Below are positions 1-5,255 of a DNA stretch of 5,294 bases, piece by piece. Source of the stretch: Clostridiales bacterium. GTDB taxonomy: Bacteria > Bacillota > Clostridia > Lutisporales > Lutisporaceae. The translations under genes were made by a program, and so were the position numbers. Every line of letters begins with the position of its first letter. Within the stretch, counting starts at the first letter, position 1. The DNA lies in the NCBI GenBank assembly GCA_012842725.1, contig DUSG01000024.1:1-5294 (forward strand). Reading direction: 5' to 3'. Under the pieces are notes generated by a model. It saw only the letters and a list, made by a program, of their open reading frames with translations. It ran no database searches and had not been told where the DNA came from.

Positions 1-204
1 CCTCAGGTTTTTGAAAGAGAAATAATTGTACAAGCCTATGAATTCTGCAAAGCCAATGGAATCAAAGCTACTGATGATTCCATGATGGTAGAGCAGATGG
101 GAGTAAGAGTTAAAGTCATTGAAGGCAGTTATGAGAATATAAAAATAACTACCCCCGAAGATTTAGCCTTTGCGGAATATATTCTGGAATCTGGGAGGAT
201 TTAA
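1..204 (+). CDS. ispD: IspD, 2-C-methyl-D-erythritol 4-phosphate cytidylyltransferase, C-terminal part (5' end outside window)
   Basis: This is the last 67 codons of an open frame that enters from the left edge and stops at TAA 202-204. IspD makes CDP-methylerythritol from MEP and CTP in the cytoplasm, the third step of the MEP isoprenoid pathway. What is seen: the visible part opens with PQVF (family consensus TPQ.F), followed by a TDD segment (VEQMGVRVKVIEG region) and the hallmark NIKITTPEDL near the end. These match the C-terminal third of IspD, including the arm region used in dimer formation. The match to ispD is strengthened by ispF directly downstream, a pairing found in many bacteria, sometimes as an IspDF fusion. 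Here the two are separate, because a stop codon and a fresh ribosome binding site lie between them. The catalytic nucleotide-binding N-terminus cannot be checked because it is outside the window. Confidence 0.93.
   Translation, partial: PQVFEREIIVQAYEFCKANGIKATDDSMMVEQMGVRVKVIEGSYENIKITTPEDLAFAEYILESGRI
193..199 (+). promoter_or_regulatory. Ribosome binding site that sets the ispF start
   Basis: GGGAGGA lies 6 nt before GTG 206 and within the last codons of ispD. It is a strong Shine-Dalgarno match and decides for the GTG start over the upstream in-frame TTG at 170, which has no such site. The arrangement suggests translational coupling to ispD. Confidence 0.85.
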
Positions 205-205
205 T

Positions 206-691
206 GTGTATAGAGTAGGCAATGGTTATGATGTGCATAGATTGGTGGAAGGGCGAAAACTGATAATCGGTGGTGTGGAAATACCTTATGAAAAAGGTCT
301 GTTAGGCCATTCGGACGCTGATGTGCTTATACATGCTATAATCGATGCATTGCTTGGAGCTTGCGGACTGGGAGACATAGGCGCCTTGTTTCCTGATACT
401 GATCCTTCCTATAAAGACATATCCAGTTTGATTCTTCTTAAAAGAACTGCTGAAGCAGTTGAGAAGGCAAATTATAAAATATCAAACATAGATAGCATAG
501 TTGTAGCCCAAAAGCCGAAAATTCTTCCTTTTGTAAAAGCCATGAAGGAAAATATCTCTTCCGTATTGAATATAAGTGTTGACAGGATAAATATAAAAGC
601 CACAACCACGGAAGGTCTGGGTTTTACCGGAACCGGAGAAGGGATTGCTGCTTATGCGGTAGCCGGGGTATATTCTTGTGAAACAAGGTGA
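206..691 (+). CDS. ispF: IspF, 2-C-methyl-D-erythritol 2,4-cyclodiphosphate synthase
   Basis: IspF converts CDP-methylerythritol 2-phosphate to methylerythritol 2,4-cyclodiphosphate, releasing CMP, in the cytoplasmic MEP pathway. Family members are homotrimers with a metal site. With the GTG start at 206 the protein has 161 residues, the normal family length. Visible motifs, numbered from that start: GYDVHR at 7-12 with metal ligands D9 and H11; GHSDADVLIHA at 34-44 with the third ligand H43; GDIGALFPDTDP at 56-67; AQKPK at 101-105; and the C-terminal signature ATTTEGLGFTGTGEGI at 132-147. No key residue is missing. A longer frame opening at TTG 170 would add 12 residues unlike the family N-terminus and lacks a ribosome binding site, so I reject it. 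The start lies 1 nt after the ispD stop, and the ispF stop overlaps the ribosome binding site of the next gene. The three genes therefore look like one operon. Confidence 0.97.
   Translation: MYRVGNGYDVHRLVEGRKLIIGGVEIPYEKGLLGHSDADVLIHAIIDALLGACGLGDIGALFPDTDPSYKDISSLILLKRTAEAVEKANYKISNIDSIVVAQKPKILPFVKAMKENISSVLNISVDRINIKATTTEGLGFTGTGEGIAAYAVAGVYSCETR
685..691 (+). promoter_or_regulatory. Ribosome binding site for the small membrane protein gene, overlapping the ispF stop
   Basis: AAGGTGA includes the ispF TGA stop (689-691) and stands 5 nt before ATG 697. It supports ATG 697 as the start. The alternative GTG at 688 lies inside this site and has no good Shine-Dalgarno sequence of its own. 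Confidence 0.7.
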
Positions 692-696
692 GTTAT

Positions 697-1047
697 ATGT
701 TCAGGAAAATCATAAATAATTCCAGCGGCAGCAGATTTACGTTTATATCAATAATCCTGATAATAGTGATGTCTTTATTTGTTAGAGTAATAGTTCCTTC
801 AAATGCGCCTTCCAACAGTGATTCAGTTCCTTCTGAAAGAATTGTCTATTTAGATAATCAATATGTATATAAAGAAACCCTATCAGCTTCGCCAATAAAA
901 TTTGTCAGAGGAATGGAAGGAAGCAAAGAAGGTTTCAGGGTATTATTGATGAGGAAGGACAGGAAAAAATCAGTGCCTGAAGAAATATATATTTACATAG
1001 GTAATAAAAGATACATGAAATACGTTTTGGATATTGACACAAAATAA
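697..1047 (+). CDS. Small single-pass membrane-anchored protein of unknown function
   Basis: I do not recognise this 116-residue protein. What is seen: a short basic N-terminus (residues 1-13, with R3, K4 and R13), then one strongly hydrophobic segment (about 14-33, rich in I, L, V and F). A Ser/Pro/Asn linker follows (about 34-48), then a mixed-charge tail of about 65 residues that alternates hydrophobic and polar residues, as in a small beta-rich domain. The order basic-hydrophobic-polar predicts an N-terminal anchor with the tail outside the membrane. No clear signal peptidase or lipobox site is visible. The start at ATG 697 is chosen for its ribosome binding site; GTG 688 would add three residues. 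It follows ispF with only a few bases between and so is probably cotranscribed with ispD-ispF. Its codon use looks like that of its neighbours, which argues for a real gene. Its last codons carry the -35 box of the next transcription unit. Function unknown. Confidence 0.72.
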   Translation: MFRKIINNSSGSRFTFISIILIIVMSLFVRVIVPSNAPSNSDSVPSERIVYLDNQYVYKETLSASPIKFVRGMEGSKEGFRVLLMRKDRKKSVPEEIYIYIGNKRYMKYVLDIDTK

Positions 1048-1062
1048 CTTTTTTCTCATAAT
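1034..1062 (+). promoter_or_regulatory. Sigma-A-type promoter for the cysS T-box leader
   Basis: A perfect -35 box TTGACA (1034-1039) is followed after a 17-nt spacer by a -10 box CATAAT (1057-1062), one base from consensus. Transcription would begin near 1069, about 20 nt before the first helix of the T-box leader. The -35 box lies inside the last codons of the small membrane protein gene. A second TATAAT (1067-1072) is a perfect -10 match, but it is 27 nt from TTGACA and has no other good -35 partner. Confidence 0.75.
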
Positions 1063-1088
1063 ATTATATAATACAAAACTTAATATAC

Positions 1089-1307
1089 GAAGCGATGACC
1101 AGGAAGAGTAAATATATCGGCACCAGCAGAGAGAGGCCTCCTTTGGCTGCGAGAGGTCTTTGGAAGAGATATATTGAAGTGCTCCTGTTAGCACCTATGG
1201 TGAAATAATAGTAATCATAGGCGGCAATGCCGTTAAAATTTTGAGCTGAAAAAAGAGTGGAACCGCGTCATATTGTCGCCTCTTACGGGGCGACTTTAAT
1301 TTTTATT
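1089..1307 (+). promoter_or_regulatory. T-box riboswitch, tRNA-Cys responsive, leader of cysS
   Basis: The leader senses uncharged tRNA by pairing with its anticodon and 3' end, which favours an antiterminator over a terminator. Stem I: CAGGA 1100-1104 pairs with TCCTG 1183-1187, and a 7-bp helix (1111-1117 with 1169-1175) lies above it. Between them is the specifier loop, with AGAGTA on the 5' side and GAAGTGC on the 3' side. TGC 1180-1182 is the likely Cys specifier. GATGA at 1094-1098 fits the kink-turn at the stem base, and the AGAGAGAGG and GCGAGAGG segments (1128-1157) fit the distal bulge and loop. Helices 1194-1199/1216-1221 and 1222-1225/1229-1232 fit stems II and III. The T-box AGAGTGGAACCGCG is at 1254-1267. 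Antiterminator: AAGAG 1253-1257 pairs with CTCTT 1280-1284, and GCG 1265-1267 pairs with CGC 1277-1279, leaving the canonical 7-nt bulge TGGAACC. The TGGA pairs with UCCA, that is, a tRNA with U73, as tRNA-Cys has. Confidence 0.95.
1275..1307 (+). terminator. Intrinsic terminator of the cysS T-box leader
   Basis: GTCGCCTC 1275-1282 pairs with GGGGCGAC 1287-1294 (8 bp with one G-T wobble, loop TTAC). A T-rich run follows at 1295-1307. Its 5' arm shares bases 1277-1284 with the antiterminator, so the two folds exclude each other. This is the expected T-box switch. Confidence 0.92.
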
Positions 1308-1388
1308 AGTAAAATAAACCCGTTTAATATAAAAATAATAATTATCACATTCAGGAATTACAATACTAATATATAGCGGAGGGATAAT

Positions 1389-2783
1389 ATGAAAATATAT
1401 AATACCATGACAAGAAAAAAAGAAGAATTCGTGCCTTTAGTACCTGGCGAGGTTAAAATGTATTCTTGCGGACCTACCGTATATAACTATTTTCATATAG
1501 GAAATGCAAGACCTTTTATCATATTTGATATACTTAGAAACTATTTGGAGTACAAAGGCTACAAAGTTACTTTTGTTCAGAACTTTACCGATGTTGATGA
1601 TAAGATTATAAGAAGGGCAAAGGAAGAAGGCGTAACTGAAAAAGAAGTAGCAGACAAATATATTGAGGAATACTTTAAGGATGCGGAAGGATTAGGGATA
1701 AAAAGAGCGAATTATCATCCCAGAGTGACGGAAATGATACCTGATATCATCGAAGTGATAAAAAAGATAATGGATAGAGGATTTGCTTATGTAGTAGACG
1801 GGGATGTTTATTTTGATACACAGAAATACAAGGAATACGGAAAACTTTCAAAACAAAACATGGAAGAACTGGAAGCCGGTGCAAGAATAGAGGTAGGAGA
1901 GCAGAAGAAACATCCTATGGATTTCGCTCTGTGGAAGAAGCAAAAGCCGGGGGAACCGGCATGGGATAGCCCCTGGGGACCGGGAAGACCGGGGTGGCAT
2001 ATTGAATGCTCAGCAATGGCGATGAAATATCTGGGTGAGACGATAGATATTCACTCAGGCGGACAGGATTTGATATTCCCTCATCATGAAAACGAGATAG
2101 CACAAAGCGAAGCAGCAACAGGAAAGCCCTTTGCAAGATATTGGATGCATAATGGCTTTATAAACATAAACAATGAAAAAATGTCAAAATCTGCGGGAAA
2201 TTTCTTTACTGTCAGAGACATTAGCAAATTATATGACCTTGAAGTTGTAAGGCTGTTTATGATTTCTTCCCATTATAGAAGCCCAATAAACTTCAGTAAA
2301 GATTTGTTGGACAGCACAAAAAATAGCTTGGAAAGGCTCTATATTGCAAAGAATAATCTTTTGCATCTGATGGCAAATGCAGAGGATAAGGAAGAAAACG
2401 AAGATGATAAAGCATTCAGGAACAGATTATCAACCTATAGAGATAGATTCATAGAAGCTATGGATGATGATTTGAACACTGCTGATGCAGTTGCCGTAAT
2501 ATTTGATTTGGTGAGGGATATCAATTCAAATATCAATGAAAGTTCATCAAAATCTTTAATAAAAGCGGCATATGACATGTTTACGGAACTGACAGGCATA
2601 CTCAGAATTGTAAACAAAGAAGAAGAAAAGCTTGATGATGAAATAGAGAGACTCATAGAAGAAAGACAGAAAGCTAGGAAAGAGAAAAACTGGGCTTTAG
2701 CAGATAAGATACGAGATGATTTAAAGAAGAGAGGTATAATTTTGGAAGATACACCTCAGGGAGTTAAATGGAGAAGGATATAA
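1389..2783 (+). CDS. cysS: CysS, cysteinyl-tRNA synthetase (class I)
   Basis: The enzyme charges tRNA-Cys with cysteine using ATP, in the cytoplasm. It has 464 residues, close to the usual bacterial length of about 460. The class I catalytic core is visible: MYSCGPTVY near 24-32, HIGN at 36-39 (the HIGH motif), GWHIECS at 202-208, HSGGQDLIFPHHENE at 222-236, and KMSKS at 264-268. The four expected zinc ligands are all present as C27, C207, H232 and E236, each two positions earlier than in the E. coli enzyme. The zinc binds the substrate thiol. A helical DALR-type domain follows (about 349-380, around MDDDLNTADA). The C-terminus has the typical KNWALADKIRDDL and PQGVKWRR segments. ATG 1389 has a strong ribosome binding site, GGAGGG at 1378-1383, 5 nt upstream. 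Expression is probably controlled by the upstream T-box. The gene ends 4 nt before mrnC, so the two should be cotranscribed. Confidence 0.98.
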   Translation: MKIYNTMTRKKEEFVPLVPGEVKMYSCGPTVYNYFHIGNARPFIIFDILRNYLEYKGYKVTFVQNFTDVDDKIIRRAKEEGVTEKEVADKYIEEYFKDAEGLGIKRANYHPRVTEMIPDIIEVIKKIMDRGFAYVVDGDVYFDTQKYKEYGKLSKQNMEELEAGARIEVGEQKKHPMDFALWKKQKPGEPAWDSPWGPGRPGWHIECSAMAMKYLGETIDIHSGGQDLIFPHHENEIAQSEAATGKPFARYWMHNGFININNEKMSKSAGNFFTVRDISKLYDLEVVRLFMISSHYRSPINFSKDLLDSTKNSLERLYIAKNNLLHLMANAEDKEENEDDKAFRNRLSTYRDRFIEAMDDDLNTADAVAVIFDLVRDINSNINESSSKSLIKAAYDMFTELTGILRIVNKEEEKLDDEIERLIEERQKARKEKNWALADKIRDDLKKRGIILEDTPQGVKWRRI

Positions 2784-2787
2784 CTGT

Positions 2788-3285
2788 ATGGACAAAGAGA
2801 ATAGATTTCAGGAACATAATTCAATAGACAAAAAATACAGCGGATATTTACAGCACATTGAAGATAGCATTATAAGCGGGATTAAGAAATCAGATATTAG
2901 AATGTATAATCCTTCTATACTTGCATATGTCGGTGATTCCGTATATGAGCTTTTTGTAAGAACTCTGGTTGTTTCAGGAGGGAATACAAGAGTTTCTAAA
3001 CTTCACAATAAAGCGGTTTTATTTGTCAAAGCTAAGGCTCAGGCAGAGATGGTAGAAAAGCTCGAAAGTTATCTCACGGAAGAAGAAAAAGATGTAGTCA
3101 GAAGAGGAAGAAATGCAAAAACCACTTCAATGCCTAAGAATGCGCAGTTGGCAGAATATAAGCAAGCCACTGGATTTGAGGCTCTTTTAGGATATCTTTA
3201 TCTAAATAATTGCATGGGCAGACTTATGGAAATTCTTCATCTTATCGTTGAAATGAGTTATGATGACAATCATAAAAAGATATAA
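2788..3285 (+). CDS. mrnC: MrnC, Mini-ribonuclease 3 (RNase III catalytic domain without a dsRNA-binding domain)
   Basis: MrnC is a small RNase III-like endonuclease. In Bacillus subtilis it trims the ends of 23S rRNA precursor on the assembling ribosome. The 165-residue protein consists of the catalytic domain alone. Visible motifs: NPSILAYVGDSVYELFVR at 41-58 (D50 corresponds to the catalytic Asp of the GDA/GDS motif), LH at 72-73 and AKAQAE at 82-87. Further on are RRGRNAK at 105-111 with the conserved PKNAQ after it, and ATGFEALLGYLYL at 127-139 (E131 is the likely second metal ligand). The N-terminus before the core is about 27 residues longer than in the B. subtilis protein. The start at ATG 2788 is supported by GGAGAAGG at 2770-2777; the next Met, residue 39, has no comparable site. 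The gene lies 4 nt after cysS, a widespread pairing in Firmicutes, and its stop codon is inside the following hairpin. Confidence 0.95.
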   Translation: MDKENRFQEHNSIDKKYSGYLQHIEDSIISGIKKSDIRMYNPSILAYVGDSVYELFVRTLVVSGGNTRVSKLHNKAVLFVKAKAQAEMVEKLESYLTEEEKDVVRRGRNAKTTSMPKNAQLAEYKQATGFEALLGYLYLNNCMGRLMEILHLIVEMSYDDNHKKI

Positions 3286-3332
3286 TTAAAATGCCGGGAA
3301 CGGCAGTTGCCATTCCCGGCATTTTAATTATA
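3281..3332 (+). terminator. Long inverted repeat, probable (possibly two-way) terminator after mrnC
   Basis: Bases 3281-3300 are a perfect 20-bp inverted complement of 3313-3332. The 12-nt centre can add 3 to 4 more pairs (GGCA 3302-3305 with TGCC 3308-3311) after one C-A mismatch. The GC-rich core is GCCGGGAA (3293-3300). It is flanked by an A run on the left and ATTTTAATT on the right, so it could terminate transcription from both directions. The T run is short (four Ts), so efficiency is uncertain. The mrnC stop codon (3283-3285) lies in the left arm. It separates cysS-mrnC from thyX. Confidence 0.82.
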
Positions 3333-3452
3333 AACGAGAATATATGAATAGTTGTGGACAAACCTACCTAATATAATTAAAATATAAATAATTAACAGTA
3401 TATACCTAAAAAACGATTTAAAAGATTGGTATCAAGATAATCTGTATGCTTG

Positions 3453-3480
3453 TTGATAAAGTATAATATTAAAATATTAT
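3453..3480 (+). promoter_or_regulatory. Weak promoter candidate for thyX
   Basis: TTGATA (3453-3458), a 16-nt spacer and TATTAT (3475-3480) resemble a sigma-A promoter, but the start would fall close to the ribosome binding site GAGGAAGGA (3486-3494). A perfect TATAAT at 3462-3467 is an alternative -10 box with a better-placed start near 3474, but it lacks a good -35 box. A promoter in this gap is expected because a terminator precedes it; the exact boxes are uncertain. The remainder of the gap (3333-3452) is AT-rich and shows no gene. Confidence 0.35.
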
Positions 3481-3499
3481 GAAATGAGGAAGGATACAT

Positions 3500-4261
3500 A
3501 TGAAGGTAGAATTGATTCGCTATACTCCGGAACCGGAGAAACTGATTGCGGCAGCTGCCAAACTATGTTATTCAAAAGTCGGTATAGATGAAATAATGGA
3601 AGGGCTGGATGAAGAAAAGGTATCAAAGTTCCTTAACATGCTGATGGATCTTGGACATGAGAGCCCTATAGAGCATGTTTCATTTACATTTGCAGTGGAA
3701 GGAGTAAGCAGGGTTCTTACTCACCAATTGGTCAGACACAGGATAGGGTGTTCTTATTCCCAGCAATCGCAAAGATATGTAAAGCTGGATCAGTTTGAGT
3801 ATGTTATTCCACCGCAAATAGCTGCCATAGAAGAGGCACGTGAATTATTCGTAAAAGCCATGGAAGAAGATCAGAAAGTCTATGACAAATTGGTGGAAAT
3901 ACTGTATAAGCAAAATTATGACAAATACATAAGAGAAGGACAATCGGAGAAGAAGGCAGCTCAAATGGCTGAAAAAGTTTCAATAGAAGACGCCAGATAT
4001 GTATTTCCCAATGCATGTGAAACTAAAATAGTGTTTACCATGTCTGCAAGAGCATTGCTCAATTTTTTCAGAATGAGATGTTGTGAAAGAGCTCAATGGG
4101 AAATTAGAAATATGGCAACAGAAATGCTGAAAAAAGTTAGAGAAGTTGCTCCTATACTATTCAAGAATGCGGGGCCTGACTGCCTAAACGGACCATGTCC
4201 AGAGGGGAGCATGAGCTGCGGTAAAATGTTGGAAATAAGAGAAAAGTTTAGAAGTCTATAA
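3500..4261 (+). CDS. thyX: ThyX, flavin-dependent thymidylate synthase
   Basis: ThyX methylates dUMP to dTMP using methylene-tetrahydrofolate as carbon donor and FAD plus NADPH for reduction. It is an alternative to ThyA and is normally a cytoplasmic homotetramer. The protein has 253 residues. The ThyX motif is visible as RHR at 79-81, eight residues, then SQR at 90-92 (RHR-X8-S form), followed by Y93. The flavin and substrate region GHESPIEHVSFTF is at 52-64. The second family block, SARALLNFFRMR followed by AQWEIR, is in the C-terminal third. The last 30 residues carry C228, C233 and C240 in a Gly/Pro-rich tail, and two adjacent Cys follow FRMR. ATG 3500 is preceded by GAGGAAGGA at 3486-3494, 5 nt upstream. 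It is separated from mrnC by a probable terminator and from rlmB by about 70 nt, so it may be transcribed alone or with rlmB. Confidence 0.96.
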   Translation: MKVELIRYTPEPEKLIAAAAKLCYSKVGIDEIMEGLDEEKVSKFLNMLMDLGHESPIEHVSFTFAVEGVSRVLTHQLVRHRIGCSYSQQSQRYVKLDQFEYVIPPQIAAIEEARELFVKAMEEDQKVYDKLVEILYKQNYDKYIREGQSEKKAAQMAEKVSIEDARYVFPNACETKIVFTMSARALLNFFRMRCCERAQWEIRNMATEMLKKVREVAPILFKNAGPDCLNGPCPEGSMSCGKMLEIREKFRSL

Positions 4262-4334
4262 TTTAATTATAGAGAATACTAAAAAACAAACTGAAGATAA
4301 TATAATTGTAAAATTTCATAAAAGGATGATGGAT
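4262..4334 (+). promoter_or_regulatory. thyX-rlmB gap with an isolated -10-like box and the rlmB ribosome binding site
   Basis: The gap is AT-rich. TATAAT at 4301-4306 fits a -10 box, but no -35 box stands 16-18 nt upstream, so a separate rlmB promoter is only possible. AAAGG (4321-4325) is the likely ribosome binding site. It abuts ATG 4326 and is too close to ATG 4329, but is well placed for ATG 4335. I see no terminator here, so thyX and rlmB may share a transcript. Confidence 0.35.
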
Positions 4335-5255
4335 ATGGCAACAAGAGATAAGAAGAAACAGAACGAAAAGAGCGATAAGAAAATGAAAAAATCTGATAAA
4401 AAAGCAGTTAAACTTAATAAGAAAAAGGCTCTGAAAGAAGAAAAGTTTATGCCGGTACAAGATGAAGAAATATATGAAGACTATTATATAAATTTAATAG
4501 AAGGTAGGAATCCCGTACTGGAAGCACTTAAGTCAGGAAGAGAAATAGACAAACTTTTTGTACAGAAAGGCCAGTTGGAAGGCTCAATAAAGCAGATCAT
4601 TGCAATAGCAAGAGATAAAAACATACTTATAAAAGAGGTTGACAAGGCTAAGCTTGACCATATGTCCCAGACTAAGAATCATCAGGGAGTAATTGCTTCT
4701 GCCGCATTATATAAATATTACGATATAGATGAGATTCTGGAGAGAGCTAAGGAGAAGGGAGAGGATCCTTTCATAGTAATATTGGATGAAATAACAGACC
4801 CGCAGAATCTTGGCTCTATACTCAGGAGCTGTGACGGGGCCGGAGTTCATGGTGTAGTTATACCTAAAAGAAGAGCAGCCAGCTTAACTCCCATAATAGG
4901 TAAAATATCTGCAGGTGCTGTTGAATATGTGCCTGTAGCTAAAGTTACCAATATAAATCAAACCATAAACTATTTGAAGGAAAAAGGTTTGTGGATAGCC
5001 GGAGCAGATGCAGACGGTGAAGTCTATTATGAAAAAGATTTGACAGGACCTTTGGCATTGGTGGTGGGAAGTGAAGGAAAAGGTCTTGGAAGATTGGTGA
5101 AAGAAAACTGTGATTTTATTGTTGGAATACCTATGGCAGGAAAAATATCATCACTAAATGCAGCTGTATCCTGTGCAATTATTATCTTTGAAGTTCAGAA
5201 ACAGAGAGCTAAACAAAAAGCTTCTGCCGCATTTCAAGAAGGAAGCATTCATTAG
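4335..5255 (+). CDS. rlmB: RlmB-type 23S rRNA (guanosine-2'-O-)-methyltransferase, SpoU/TrmH family
   Basis: The protein is an S-adenosylmethionine-dependent ribose 2'-O-methyltransferase of the SPOUT class. The RlmB branch methylates G2251 (E. coli numbering) in the peptidyl-transferase P-loop of 23S rRNA. From ATG 4335 it has 306 residues. Order: a lysine-rich tail (1-37, 16 Lys) and an acidic/Tyr stretch (43-51). The RNA-substrate-binding domain starts at IEGRNPVLEAL (55-65) and includes KNHQGV. The knotted catalytic domain follows, with motif 1 DPQNLGSILR at 155-164 (N158, R164), motif 2 VVGSEGKGL at 243-251, and motif 3 IPMAGKISSLNAA at 265-277 (S273, N275). These are the full SpoU signatures. 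The start was chosen because ATG 4326 and 4329 lie on or too near the ribosome binding site; they would add only three or two residues. Placement near cysS and mrnC matches the Firmicutes cysS-mrnC-rlmB neighbourhood. The exact target nucleotide is inferred from family and context, since related TrmH-group proteins look similar. Confidence 0.93.
   Translation: MATRDKKKQNEKSDKKMKKSDKKAVKLNKKKALKEEKFMPVQDEEIYEDYYINLIEGRNPVLEALKSGREIDKLFVQKGQLEGSIKQIIAIARDKNILIKEVDKAKLDHMSQTKNHQGVIASAALYKYYDIDEILERAKEKGEDPFIVILDEITDPQNLGSILRSCDGAGVHGVVIPKRRAASLTPIIGKISAGAVEYVPVAKVTNINQTINYLKEKGLWIAGADADGEVYYEKDLTGPLALVVGSEGKGLGRLVKENCDFIVGIPMAGKISSLNAAVSCAIIIFEVQKQRAKQKASAAFQEGSIH

Noticed and set aside
170..205. 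Longer ispF start at TTG 170
   Set aside because: It overlaps the end of ispD, has no ribosome binding site, and adds 12 residues unlike the IspF N-terminus. GTG 206 with GGGAGGA fits better.
1..691. IspDF fusion enzyme
   Set aside because: A TAA stop at 202-204 and a frame change separate the two, with a separate ribosome binding site and start codon for ispF.
970..1194. Minus-strand open frame of 74 codons over the T-box leader
   Set aside because: It runs across the conserved T-box stem I and the end of the preceding gene, shows no recognisable protein features, and is best explained as chance.
1915..2136. Minus-strand open frame inside cysS, with similar ones at 2435-2656 and 3804-4016
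   Set aside because: They lie wholly inside strongly supported + strand genes and read as low-complexity antisense shadows.
3353..3361. TGTGGACAA resembling a DnaA box
   Set aside because: It is a single copy, one base from the consensus, with no cluster of boxes and no replication genes nearby. One such match is expected by chance.
4301..4306. TATAAT before rlmB as a firm promoter
   Set aside because: No -35 element at proper distance; in AT-rich gaps this hexamer arises often. It is kept only as a low-confidence remark.
4263..4460. Minus-strand open frame with a Phe/Leu/Ile-rich product that looks like a membrane peptide
   Set aside because: The hydrophobic look comes from reading the A-rich lysine tail of rlmB in reverse (AAA/AAG become TTT/CTT). 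There is no independent support.
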